Positions 27,215 through 35,384 of a DNA stretch of 64,000 bases are shown piece by piece (position 1 is the stretch's first letter; every line of letters begins with the position of its first letter). Both the position numbers and the translations under genes were made by a program. This DNA comes from Nostoc sp. B(2019) (lineage in GTDB: Bacteria; Cyanobacteriota; Cyanobacteriia; Cyanobacteriales; Nostocaceae), in the NCBI RefSeq assembly GCF_010091925.1, contig NZ_WVID01000033.1:1-64000 (forward strand), read 5' to 3'. The notes below the pieces were generated by a model. It ran no database searches, was not told where the DNA came from, and saw nothing but the letters and a program-made list of their open reading frames with translations.

Positions 27215-29230
27215 ATGACTTCAGTTCCCGTTATTGACAATTCATCAACTTTTTCAGGCAATAGTCGTTCAAGCTTAAAAAAAAGAACGCTGTTATTTCG
27301 CTACTTGGCAGAAATCAATTTAATTTTTGGTATTTGGTATTTGCAATGGCGCATCACTCATTCAATCAATTTTGATGCGCTGTGGCTCTCTATTCCATTG
27401 CTGCTAGCAGAAATTTATAGCTTTTTTGGCGGTGTGATGTTTGTGATTGGCTTGTGGCGTCCTTTAGTTCGACAGATTAAGTCTATTGACCAAATGACCC
27501 CACCTCTACCTAGACCTGAATGGCCTACAGTAGATGTGTTTGTGACATGTTACAACGAACCACCAGAAATTGTAGAACAAACTGCTCAGGCGGCTCTAGC
27601 AATTGATTATCCTCCAACAAAGTTGCGCGTTTATGTGTTGGATGATGGTAATTCAGCTGCTATACGAGCTATGACGGAAAAGCTGTGTATCGAAGATTTA
27701 CAGTCACCACTATTACAGCAAGAAGCCACTCGGATTGATGCAGAACATGCTTATTTATTAAAGCGCTTTCAGCAACTCGAAAATTTGACACCTAATACTC
27801 AAGCAGCTGAACAATGGTTGCAAGAATTATCACCAGAACAAGCTCAAAGTCTTGACCAAACTGCTGCCGGATTTGTACAAAGTCTGCAACAATTAATTCT
27901 ATGGTTGCATCCTGCTCATCAAAGTATTAGCAATTCTCCTGCAACAACATTAAGCAATCGTCTCACTGCCGAACGGCTCTTATTAGAAGAAGCTATTCGC
28001 CAAAAAGAACTTGAGCTAGTTGAACTCGCTCGCTTTCGCTACATTGCTCGTCCTAAACCAGTTGGCGTACCTCATCATGCTAAAGCTGGCAATCTCAATT
28101 ATGCGATTTTTTCTGGAGAAACTTCAGGAGATTTTATTCTTACCTTGGATGCTGATCATATCCCCAAGCCACAATTTCTCAAGCGTGTCTTGCCATATTT
28201 CTACACTTACAATATTTTCACAGGAAAATACGAGCATAATCGAATTGCTTTTGTGCAAACTCCCCAGGATTTTTACAACATTCCTCCAGGCGATCCTTTT
28301 GGCCATCAAGCACATCTATTTTATGGCCCACTCCAACAGGGAAAAGATGGCATGAATGCCGCATTCTATACAGGAACAGATGCAATATTGAGGCGTGAAG
28401 CACTAATTAATGTTGGATTGCAATACTTTTCTGATGAGTTTGCTAAAGATGAAAAACGTTTAGATGAATTTCAATTAGTTGGTGGTGTATCTAGCAACAG
28501 TATTACAGAAGATATGAATACAGCTATGCGTTTGCATGGTGCTGGTTGGAAATCTGTTTATCATCATGAGCTTTTAGCAGAAGGTTTAGCACCCGATGAC
28601 TTAAAATCTACTCTAAAACAGCGGCTCCGGTGGGCACAAGGTACTATTCAAGTGCTACTTCGAGAAAATCCACTCACGAAAGCAGGGCTAACATTTTGGC
28701 AACGGCTGCATTATTTTAAGACAATGTATAGCTACTTTTCGGGTTTTGCTACTGTTGTTTTTATATCTTGCCCAATTATTTATTTTTTCACGGACATAGT
28801 TCCAGTTAAAACCTATGGCCCTGATTTTGCTCTCCACTTTTTTCCAGCTTTTATGCTTAACCGCTTGACTTTCATGGCAGCTACTTGGGGTATTCCCGCT
28901 AGAGAAGTTTGGCGAGCCGAGCAGTACGCGATCGCCTTATTTCCTCTATTTATCCAAGCTGTATTGAGCGTATTTATTGGAGGTAATCTTAAATTCCAAG
29001 TAACACCTAAGCAGCGGCAATCTGGAATTTATCTCCAACTTGTTTGGCCTCAATTGCTCGTTTTCTTCCTCACTATTTTAGGTATATTGTGGAGTCTTTA
29101 CCGCTTTGCAATTGGTCATTTAAATTCTCCTTGGGTTCACCTGCTCAACAGTGCTTGGGCTATCTATAATTTGTTACTTTTATCAGCTATTATCCGCGCT
29201 TCTTTCTGGCAACCAGCAAAAGATGTCTAA
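27215..29230 (+). CDS. Cellulose-synthase-like GT2 glycosyltransferase
   Basis: A 671-residue processive family-2 glycosyltransferase of the inner membrane. Two N-terminal helices (about 28-80) precede the catalytic domain, with VYVLDDGN (Asp143-144), LDADH (Asp312, Asp314), TED (Asp433) and QRLRW (469-473), the full D,DxD,D,QxxRW set of cellulose-synthase-like enzymes. About five C-terminal helices form the polymer channel. No PilZ domain follows, so direct control by cyclic-di-GMP through PilZ is unlikely. A Gln/Leu-rich helical insert (about 165-270) between the first two motifs is longer than in typical BcsA. The polymer may be cellulose or an N-acetylated sugar; the adjacent PIG-L deacetylase favours an amino sugar (inference). 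Confidence 0.9.
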   Translation: MTSVPVIDNSSTFSGNSRSSLKKRTLLFRYLAEINLIFGIWYLQWRITHSINFDALWLSIPLLLAEIYSFFGGVMFVIGLWRPLVRQIKSIDQMTPPLPRPEWPTVDVFVTCYNEPPEIVEQTAQAALAIDYPPTKLRVYVLDDGNSAAIRAMTEKLCIEDLQSPLLQQEATRIDAEHAYLLKRFQQLENLTPNTQAAEQWLQELSPEQAQSLDQTAAGFVQSLQQLILWLHPAHQSISNSPATTLSNRLTAERLLLEEAIRQKELELVELARFRYIARPKPVGVPHHAKAGNLNYAIFSGETSGDFILTLDADHIPKPQFLKRVLPYFYTYNIFTGKYEHNRIAFVQTPQDFYNIPPGDPFGHQAHLFYGPLQQGKDGMNAAFYTGTDAILRREALINVGLQYFSDEFAKDEKRLDEFQLVGGVSSNSITEDMNTAMRLHGAGWKSVYHHELLAEGLAPDDLKSTLKQRLRWAQGTIQVLLRENPLTKAGLTFWQRLHYFKTMYSYFSGFATVVFISCPIIYFFTDIVPVKTYGPDFALHFFPAFMLNRLTFMAATWGIPAREVWRAEQYAIALFPLFIQAVLSVFIGGNLKFQVTPKQRQSGIYLQLVWPQLLVFFLTILGILWSLYRFAIGHLNSPWVHLLNSAWAIYNLLLLSAIIRASFWQPAKDV

Positions 29231-29336
29231 TAAATTGATGTGTTTACTAGTTACATTTTTTTAGTTGTGGCTATCATTAGCTATTTATCTATACAAAGGG
29301 CAAATGACTAACGACGAAGGACAATCTCCATGAGGA

Positions 29337-30074
29337 ATGTACAATTTAACAATAAAAACAGCTATGAACACTTATTTAGACTCCAACAAATTTGCTCAGC
29401 AAACTGTCTTGACAATTTATGCTCATGCTGATGATGAAGTTTTACCTGCCGCTGGTACTCTCAGTTTAATGTCTAAGACAGGATGGAACGTTCGTTGCTT
29501 GATTTTGACTGATGGCAGTCTTTCTAGCTCGTCTGTGAAGGGTACACGTCATCAAGAAGCAGAGGCAGCTGGTAAAATTATCGGTGCAACTTATGAGTTT
29601 TACGCTCTTGAAGAGTGTAATTTCTCAACACAAACAGTGATTAAAGTTGCTGAAGAAGCTATTAAACGTTGGCAACCAAATCTGATTATTACTCATGCAC
29701 CACAATCTGAAAAATATGGGCATAGGGATCATGAAGTATGTGCGATCGCAATTTCCAATGTAGCTACTCGCAAAAATATTCCTCTTTGGTATTCAGCACC
29801 ACCTGTTTTTTTGCGCGGGTTTGAACCAAACTTTTTTGTGGATATAACCTCTGTAATTGAAGAAAAAGTTGCAGCTATTGGTTGTTACGAGTCAGAGATG
29901 TCTAAAGCATTTATGCAACTCGACGCCATACTCGTTTTATCTCGATTTTGGGCAAGAGAATTAGGTCAAAAGGATGGCTATTTTGAAGCTTTTGAAATTG
30001 CTCGCCAATGGGTTGATGCTAGCTTCTTTGCTGCAATGGTAAATAGTAGTAAACAAGTATTAATACAAGAATAA
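29337..30074 (+). CDS. PIG-L/LmbE-type N-acetylglucosaminide deacetylase
   Basis: A 245-residue PIG-L family protein. The metal site is visible as YAHADDEVLPAAGTL (residues 28-42; zinc ligands His and Asp of AHxDDE) and GHRDHE (about 127-132). Members hydrolyse N-acetyl groups from GlcNAc units in lipids, thiols or polysaccharides. No signal peptide, so it is probably cytoplasmic and would act on a sugar precursor or on a lipid-linked intermediate rather than on exported polymer. It follows the GT2 gene by 106 bases on the same strand. The link to the polymer is inferred from this position. Confidence 0.9.
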   Translation: MYNLTIKTAMNTYLDSNKFAQQTVLTIYAHADDEVLPAAGTLSLMSKTGWNVRCLILTDGSLSSSSVKGTRHQEAEAAGKIIGATYEFYALEECNFSTQTVIKVAEEAIKRWQPNLIITHAPQSEKYGHRDHEVCAIAISNVATRKNIPLWYSAPPVFLRGFEPNFFVDITSVIEEKVAAIGCYESEMSKAFMQLDAILVLSRFWARELGQKDGYFEAFEIARQWVDASFFAAMVNSSKQVLIQE

Positions 30075-30148
30075 TTGCATAATACCTTGCCGTTTGCAGT
30101 AGTCAAATGTCAAAATAGCAATGTATAAAACAGCAAGAACAAAAAACT

Positions 30149-30475
30149 ATGAATCTTAAAGTAACAGTACTGGAACCATCTGGCATTTTAGACGGTATTA
30201 GAGGCAATCAATTACGTCAGGAAGTTAGTGAGATTATTAAGAACGGATCTGATATCTTGTTGATTGACCTTAAAGATGTAAAGTTTGTTGATAGTTCTGG
30301 TTTAGGTGCTCTAGTATCAGCAATGCAAATGGTACGAAAAGCAGAGAGCAAGCTCTTTGTTTGCTCTGTTAATGATCAAGTAAAAATGCTATTTGAATTA
30401 ACGAAACTGGATAGAATTTTTCAAACATTTGCCGATCAAGATGAATTCAATCACCAAGTGCTTGCAATTCAATAA
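30149..30475 (+). CDS. STAS-domain anti-sigma factor antagonist
   Basis: A 108-residue single-domain SpoIIAA-like protein. KFVDSSGLGALVSAM contains the serine (Ser50) that anti-sigma kinases phosphorylate in this family. In partner switching the unphosphorylated form captures the kinase. A receiver-PP2C phosphatase (30543-31733) and an HATPase kinase (31884-32300) follow, completing a three-part module. It lies 74 bases after the PIG-L gene on the same strand and may share its transcript, which would tie the switch to the polysaccharide locus. A similar module (HmpUVW) controls hormogonium development in N. punctiforme; whether this is that module is not shown. Confidence 0.92.
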   Translation: MNLKVTVLEPSGILDGIRGNQLRQEVSEIIKNGSDILLIDLKDVKFVDSSGLGALVSAMQMVRKAESKLFVCSVNDQVKMLFELTKLDRIFQTFADQDEFNHQVLAIQ

Positions 30476-30505
30476 GCTACTGAGCAATTGAAAACTTCCA
30501 ATAGT

Positions 30506-30528
30506 GTATTCCAATGATAATTGGATAC
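30506..30528. terminator. Possible bidirectional terminator hairpin
   Basis: GTATTCCAA pairs with TTGGATAC around a short AT loop, with one unpaired base, between the convergent STAS and phosphatase genes. T-rich flanks are weak. Confidence 0.35.
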
Positions 30529-30542
30529 AAATTTAATCCATG

Positions 30543-31733
30543 CTAACCAAAGCTAACTTTTAGTAAAGACAAATCATCATCAAAATTGTTTTTGGTATTT
30601 AAGTTCATAATTTGGGTTAGTATCTGGTTTAGATGATCAGTATTTTCCTGGCTACAGTTGATTAATAAATCAATAAAAGCATCAATACCCCATATTTTGC
30701 TGTCTGACTGATTAATTTCGTAAGCACCATCACTAAAGATGTATAAAGTGCTGTTTTTTTCGATATCAAAGATAGCATCCTCAAAGTTGACATCAGGCAA
30801 AAAACCAATTGGCAGATCTAAAGAGTCTAATTGTCTAACTTGGATTTTTGTCGCAGGTGTACCTGATAACAGTACACCTGGTGGATGTCCAGCGTTGGCA
30901 TAAACGAGTTGACATTTAAGACGGTTATAAACTCCATACCAAATTGTGAAGTATTTATCACCGTGGTTTTTCATCTGGAAGGCATGATTGAGCGCTTTTA
31001 GAACTTCACTAGGTTGACAAAAGTTAGTATTAGGCAAGGATTGCGATCGCAAAACATTAAGTACAGATACAGATAATAGGGCTGAACCTACTCCATGGCC
31101 TGAGACATCCAACAGATAAACAGCTAAATGATCATCATCGATCCAGTGATAGTCGAAGCTATCACCTCCCAGTTGTGTTGAGGGAATAAACAGTGCTTCT
31201 GCTCTGACTGCTCCTACAAGCGTTGAGGGTAGAAGCGATCGCACATAGTCAGCCGCCTCGGCCAATTCTGCTTCCAAAATTTGCTTTTGGGTTTGCAAAT
31301 TCTGGTTAAGTGTTTCTAAAACTTGCTTTTGACTTTGTAAATCCTGATTCAGTTGGTGTAACCTCAGCCCTGCTCTTACTCGCGCCTTCAATTCATTCAT
31401 CTCAATTGGCTTAGAGACAAACTCGTCTGCTCCCGCGTCCAATCCCCTAACTCGATCTTCCTCTTCTCCTGGAGCTGCTCCCTTTGCAGTCAACAGAATA
31501 AAAAAAGTAGTTGCTAACTCTGGATTTGCCTTAATGCGGCGACACACTTCCAACCCATCTAACTGTGACATCACCCAGTCACAGATAATTAAGGCGGGAC
31601 GTAGCAGTTGTGCTTGTATGATTCCTTCCTCACCATTGCTAGCTACAGTCGTATCATAACCCTGCTTTTGGAGTGTTCTTTTAAGTGCCGCCCGCACGAT
31701 AGGATCATCATCAATAATTAAGATTTTCAACAT
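30543..31733 (-). CDS. Receiver-PP2C (SpoIIE-like) phosphatase
   Basis: A 396-residue protein. The N-terminal receiver has acidic residues in ILIIDDDP, phospho-acceptor Asp52 in IICDWVMSQLDG and a Lys in FVSKPIE. A coiled-coil linker with two near-identical heptad blocks (QSQKQVLETLNQNLQTQKQ, about 132-150) leads to a SpoIIE-type PP2C domain with metal residues in GGDSFDYHWI, LLDVSGHGVGSAL and FSDGAYE. It should dephosphorylate the STAS protein when the receiver is phosphorylated, releasing the partner switch. It is convergent with the STAS gene and divergent from the anti-sigma kinase, with 150 bases between. The kinase that feeds the receiver is not apparent. Confidence 0.93.
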   Translation of the reverse strand: MLKILIIDDDPIVRAALKRTLQKQGYDTTVASNGEEGIIQAQLLRPALIICDWVMSQLDGLEVCRRIKANPELATTFFILLTAKGAAPGEEEDRVRGLDAGADEFVSKPIEMNELKARVRAGLRLHQLNQDLQSQKQVLETLNQNLQTQKQILEAELAEAADYVRSLLPSTLVGAVRAEALFIPSTQLGGDSFDYHWIDDDHLAVYLLDVSGHGVGSALLSVSVLNVLRSQSLPNTNFCQPSEVLKALNHAFQMKNHGDKYFTIWYGVYNRLKCQLVYANAGHPPGVLLSGTPATKIQVRQLDSLDLPIGFLPDVNFEDAIFDIEKNSTLYIFSDGAYEINQSDSKIWGIDAFIDLLINCSQENTDHLNQILTQIMNLNTKNNFDDDLSLLKVSFG

Positions 31734-31883
31734 AAACTACATTGTCATAAATAGAATAAAAACTACATAATTGCTCTCATTCAAATTACATTTAATTTAG
31801 TTAAGAATGTATAGTAAAATTACTCAAATTAAATAAATTAATTCTCGAATATGATAATGTCAAACTATTTTAATTGCTAAAAA

Positions 31884-32300
31884 GTGAATAATCACATTCA
31901 TCTAAAAGTTAATACAGACCTGACCGCTTCTTCTCAGGTATTGTCTTGGTTCGAGCAGATAAACCAACCACCCATTCCAGATCAACAAATTTGGTGGCAA
32001 TGCCAAACGCTGCTCATAGAAGGTTTTGCTAATATTGTTGAACATGCACACAAAAATTTACCAATTGAAACTGCCATTGAAATAGAAGCTCTCCGGTTAG
32101 ATAAACAGATAGAAATTCGCATCTGGTCACAAGGTGAACCCTTTGACTTAGAGCAACAATTGCGAGAAACATCTGAATTAGAGGAGAATGCTCAAGAGCG
32201 TGGGCGCGGTTTGAAAATCATGTCTGCATTTGCCGACAACTTAAGTTATGAGCCGACAGCAGATAATCGTTATTGTTTATTTATTAGTAAATATTACTGA
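31884..32300 (+). CDS. Anti-sigma factor serine kinase (HATPase)
   Basis: A 138-residue RsbW/SpoIIAB-like protein: N-box EGFANIVEHAH, a central IEIRIWSQGEPFD and the glycine box ERGRGLKIMSAFAD. Such proteins phosphorylate the STAS partner and bind a sigma factor or another target. Starts at GTG (31884); no in-frame ATG occurs early enough to keep the first strand. Shares a 150-base divergent promoter region with the phosphatase. The output target is not in this window: no sigma factor gene is visible. Confidence 0.88.
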   Translation: MNNHIHLKVNTDLTASSQVLSWFEQINQPPIPDQQIWWQCQTLLIEGFANIVEHAHKNLPIETAIEIEALRLDKQIEIRIWSQGEPFDLEQQLRETSELEENAQERGRGLKIMSAFADNLSYEPTADNRYCLFISKYY

Positions 32301-32454
32301 ATGTCCTTCAAAACAAAAATTATTCAGTAAATGAATTAAATTAAATGTGACATCTGACAGTATTTGACCTACCAAAATGACGCGAAAATTTTCTTTATCA
32401 ACCCCAAAGCGATTTCGCAAATTGGCAGCAGAAAACTCATCTATGTAAACAGAT

Positions 32455-32640
32455 TTAATTCTCAGTCAATTGCAGTACAATTTTGCCTCGCATTCCTCCT
32501 TGCTCTAAACGTCGATGAGCTTGAACCATGTTACTCCAAGGCAAAACCGAATCAATTACCGGTCGAAGCTGATTGCGCTCAATAAGTTTCCTCAGCGCAT
32601 CTAATTTGCCTCCATACTTGCAAAGGTTATTTGCATCCGG
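32455..32640 (-). pseudogene. Remnant of a zinc-type alcohol dehydrogenase/quinone oxidoreductase
   Basis: Read leftward, about 60 codons give LDALRKLIERNQLRPVID, then SVLPWSNMVQAHRRLEQGGM and RGKIVLQLTEN before a stop: the exact C-terminal pattern of medium-chain Zn dehydrogenases (helix, RPVID, AHRRLEQG, GKIVL). Upstream an in-frame stop ends the homology, and the region joins the left edge of the GNAT cassette. It is a gene tail truncated by insertion or deletion. Confidence 0.7.
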
Positions 32641-32760
32641 TGAACAGGGGCGTTATGTAGCTTAGGTTATTGGTAAGGGTGGCACTTGAAGTTTAGTAGT
32701 CAGAGTTCAGAATCAAGCTAGAATCAGCCAAGCTGCTTGCCAGTTGCTTTTGCGAAAAAT

Positions 32761-33360
32761 ATGGGTGAACATTCCTGGTCATTGACCATCGATACTGAAC
32801 GGCTGATTCTCCGTCCTCAGCAGCCAAATGATTATGAAACTTGGTATGCTGGTTTTTCAGGACGCTTGCCAAAGCAGCATCAATATGATGATGGGCTGGT
32901 TAGTTTGGATCATTGTGATTGTCAGTGGTTCGTAGATTTATGTCAACGTCATCAGCAGGAAGCGTTGAATGATCAGTTTTTTATATTTGGTATTTTTTCT
33001 CGTCGAACTGGTCAACACCTCGGAAATATTGATTTTTCAACGATTCGTCGTGGACAACATCAGTGGGCAGTTTTAGGCTACGAAATTCACAACCAACATT
33101 GGAAGCAAGGCTTTGGAAAAGAATCGGTCAGAGCCGCATTAATAGCAGGGTTTGAAACGCTGGGTTATCATCGCATTGAAGCCGCGATTAATTTAGATAA
33201 TCAAGCATCAATTGCACTTGCTCAAAGTGTAGGTATGCAGAAGGAGTGCCTTCGTCGTGGCTTTCTTTACGAAGACGAGCAATGGGTAGATCACTTCATT
33301 TATGTTGCTTTGCCATCTGATCTAGGTTTAGTCGAAAAGCCACCAGAGATCGCCGCATAA
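32761..33360 (+). CDS. GNAT acetyltransferase (RimJ/RimL-like)
   Basis: A 199-residue N-acetyltransferase with the opening TERLILRPQQPNDYETW and the acetyl-CoA loop region HWKQGFGKESVRAALIAGF, then YHRIEAAINLDNQASIALA. These are marks of the RimJ/RimL branch, which acetylates protein N-termini or small amines; substrate unknown. The ATG at 32761 is preferred to a TTG eight codons upstream. Its stop codon TAA lies within the left core box of an attC-like site, the usual arrangement of an integron gene cassette, and a GTTATG half site lies 100 bases upstream. GNAT genes are common in cassettes. Confidence 0.88.
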   Translation: MGEHSWSLTIDTERLILRPQQPNDYETWYAGFSGRLPKQHQYDDGLVSLDHCDCQWFVDLCQRHQQEALNDQFFIFGIFSRRTGQHLGNIDFSTIRRGQHQWAVLGYEIHNQHWKQGFGKESVRAALIAGFETLGYHRIEAAINLDNQASIALAQSVGMQKECLRRGFLYEDEQWVDHFIYVALPSDLGLVEKPPEIAA

Positions 33361-33442
33361 CAATTCAAATGCACCGGACGGAATCAAGCCACTGTTGCTG
33401 AGGCGCGAGGTTGCCAGCCACCGCTGATTTAAGCCGTTAGGC
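33355..33442 (+). other. attC-like integron recombination site
   Basis: The 88-bp segment begins GCATAAC and ends GTTAGGC, the complementary R boxes of attC (one mismatch). Next to them TCAAATGCACCGG faces CCGCTGATTTAA, which pair with one extra G on the left arm, as in the L boxes of attC where an unpaired base sets strand choice. Between the arms are about 40 variable bases. It follows the GNAT stop codon directly. Confidence 0.55.
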
Positions 33443-33533
33443 AGACTATTGCGTAAAGCAGCACCTTTTTTCAATTTGGAATTTACTGTAGTTTTATCAC
33501 AACACAATTTTGCACTATGGGGATTCATTGTTA

Positions 33534-34133
33534 CTAAGCAGAACGTACTATTTGCGTGTCTTGATAGCGCTGTTGTAATTGGTGCATATGGTTAAACAAA
33601 TGCCAACAATATTCTTCTGGTAGTCCGCAAGTGATAGCACCTCGTAGAACAACGTTAAAGTACCAGTCGTTCGGCGGGGCTTCTTCTGTAAGCTTGTTAA
33701 CCACCATATATGTGCGAACGTTTTTGTATATCTGATCTTGGCAGTGAATGTCTACTGATTCGTGGCGATAGACACTTTGGGAAACGCCTTCACGTTTATC
33801 CAAGTATTCACTGAGCCGCCAGGGTAACTGATAAAGTACACCTTTGACGCTGGCTTTGGGGTCTTTCACTACATCCAGAACACCACATTTACGCATATCA
33901 GAATAGAGATAAAACCCAAGCCGATAGCCTTTGAGGATTCCAGTCCCCATGACATAAGGGTGAGTGTTTTCGCCAAGCGATCGCTTCAAATCCACCGGAC
34001 ACATACAAGAGCCGTAAGCAAAATAGTAGAACATCGGTTCTTTTTGTTGCTTTTGTAGCAGTTTCAGCTCTAGCTTTGCAGGATTATGAGGCTGTACCCA
34101 ACGGTGGTGTGAGTATCCACTTTGATGGCTCAT
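33534..34133 (-). CDS. Gamma-glutamylcyclotransferase-like protein
   Basis: A 199-residue protein of the GGCT/AIG2 fold: FYYFAYGSCMCPVDL is the substrate loop (YGSN-type), GYRLGFYLYS and VKGVLYQLPWRLSEYLDKREG follow, with the Glu of REGV in the place of the catalytic Glu of the family. Such enzymes release 5-oxoproline from gamma-glutamyl amines or degrade glutathione; substrate unknown. The first 30 residues are extra, so translation could also begin at MFYYFAYGS. Convergent with the GNAT cassette. Confidence 0.8.
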   Translation of the reverse strand: MSHQSGYSHHRWVQPHNPAKLELKLLQKQQKEPMFYYFAYGSCMCPVDLKRSLGENTHPYVMGTGILKGYRLGFYLYSDMRKCGVLDVVKDPKASVKGVLYQLPWRLSEYLDKREGVSQSVYRHESVDIHCQDQIYKNVRTYMVVNKLTEEAPPNDWYFNVVLRGAITCGLPEEYCWHLFNHMHQLQQRYQDTQIVRSA

Positions 34134-34290
34134 CTATCGCCGGAAGTATTTACTATAAGTATAATACTACCATCAAATGTCGAAAATATACAACTAAATT
34201 CCGATAGATAAAACGGAGTTTGAGTTTGTCTTGCTTTTAAAAAGGCTGAACAGCGCTCTTTTTTATTCTGAATAAATAAAAATATTTGCA

Positions 34291-34324
34291 GAAACCCAAC
34301 AATTAACGTTAATTGTTGGGTTTC
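34291..34324. repeat. Perfect 34-bp palindrome
   Basis: GAAACCCAACAATTAAC is followed at once by its exact reverse complement. The left arm could make an RNA cruciform. Probably a dispersed cyanobacterial palindrome; not followed by a T-run. Confidence 0.75.
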
Positions 34325-34373
34325 GCAAGCGGACACCAAACCTACTGGTCTATCGCAAAAGTTTTGAGAGGTT

Positions 34374-34424
34374 AGTAGTAAGCACTTTAGTGCTTAAAAA
34401 ATCAAGGACTAAAGTCCTTACTAC
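34374..34424. repeat. Inverted repeat with nested hairpins
   Basis: AGTAGTAAGCACTTTAGTGC faces GGACTAAAGTCCTTACTAC. Each arm also contains its own short palindrome (GCACTTTAGTGC and GGACTAAAGTCC). It lies between the GGCT-like gene and a secreted hypothetical gene, both read leftward, and may be a dispersed repeat. Confidence 0.65.
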
Positions 34425-34502
34425 AAACACGTATAACCATCAAAATTAATGAAACAGACTACTACAATTATCCTTAACTCAAGCGTATGGATCTCGAAAT
34501 CA

Positions 34503-35384
34503 TCATTGTGCGCTGCTTATAATCTGATTCCAGGCTGTGACTACTGCTCGTAACCTCCTCGGTAGATGCTCTTGAGAAATATCGTTGTATTGAACCGTAC
34601 CTTCTTGGCTGGTGAGGGTGTAGGCGATGAAATCAGCAGAACCGCTGGGTGCTGGATAACTGAGATTTTTGAAGTCACTAAATTGTCTTCTCTTTAGTAG
34701 TCGCTCAAACCGTTTTACCTGTTGCACAGAAACGCGGCGGACACTACGCTCAGAATCATTAGCATCACCAATCTGCACACGAATCAAGCGCCCGTCATTG
34801 AGTAAAACAGTTTCGTAGGTTCTACCAGCTATACCTCCACTAGAAATTTCCCGAAACACTACACCTTGGTCTAATGGTGGTGGTAACTCACTTGCGGGAA
34901 TTGGTACAGGGGCCAGTTTAGTTTTGCTAGCCTTTTCATTTAGCCTGATTACGGAACCTTTTTGATCGGTGTGATAAACCAAAGTTTGGTTAGCAGACCC
35001 GACAACCACCCGCCAACCTGGTACTAAAGCTTGGGTACACAATTCATCAGCATTAGCCAATTCTAAACAGCCATTGTTCCAAGTTCGCTCTTGAGCTTCA
35101 GTAATAGTTAGTTGAGAAATTGGCAATTGCAAACGTACAGAGGCGGCTCGTAAAACGGCATTTTTGACAGATTGGGGAAAATTTGCTGGCAGGTTGCTAG
35201 TAGGATTCTTTGTAGAAGCTAAGCGCAAAGAACTCCCAGTTTCTAAGGAGAGGTTTGCAGAAGCAGCGGAGGCAGTTTTAATTAGAGTTAATCCGCTACC
35301 AACAGACAAAATAGCAGTCAAAAACCAAGCAGTGACAATTCGTCCTTGGTTGCTGGTATAGTTGCCTTTCAAGAGATTTTTCAT
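34503..35384 (-). CDS. Secreted hypothetical protein, cyanobacterial
   Basis: A 293-residue protein with a clear signal peptide (VTAWFLTAILSVGSGLTLI, cleavage after KTASA). The mature part begins with a linker, then FPQSVKNAVLRAASVRLQLP, and a block with two cysteines in WNNGCLELANADELCTQALV followed by PGWRVVVGS. This resembles widespread cyanobacterial exported proteins of unknown function. The second half has two beta-rich repeats. No catalytic motif is recognised. A 530-base gap upstream (35385-35915) probably contains its promoter. Confidence 0.75.
   Translation of the reverse strand: MKNLLKGNYTSNQGRIVTAWFLTAILSVGSGLTLIKTASAASANLSLETGSSLRLASTKNPTSNLPANFPQSVKNAVLRAASVRLQLPISQLTITEAQERTWNNGCLELANADELCTQALVPGWRVVVGSANQTLVYHTDQKGSVIRLNEKASKTKLAPVPIPASELPPPLDQGVVFREISSGGIAGRTYETVLLNDGRLIRVQIGDANDSERSVRRVSVQQVKRFERLLKRRQFSDFKNLSYPAPSGSADFIAYTLTSQEGTVQYNDISQEHLPRRLRAVVTAWNQIISSAQ

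Noticed and set aside
32364-32585. A 73-codon rightward frame.
   Set aside because: The opposite strand shows a clear Zn-dehydrogenase tail here, so this frame is its shadow.
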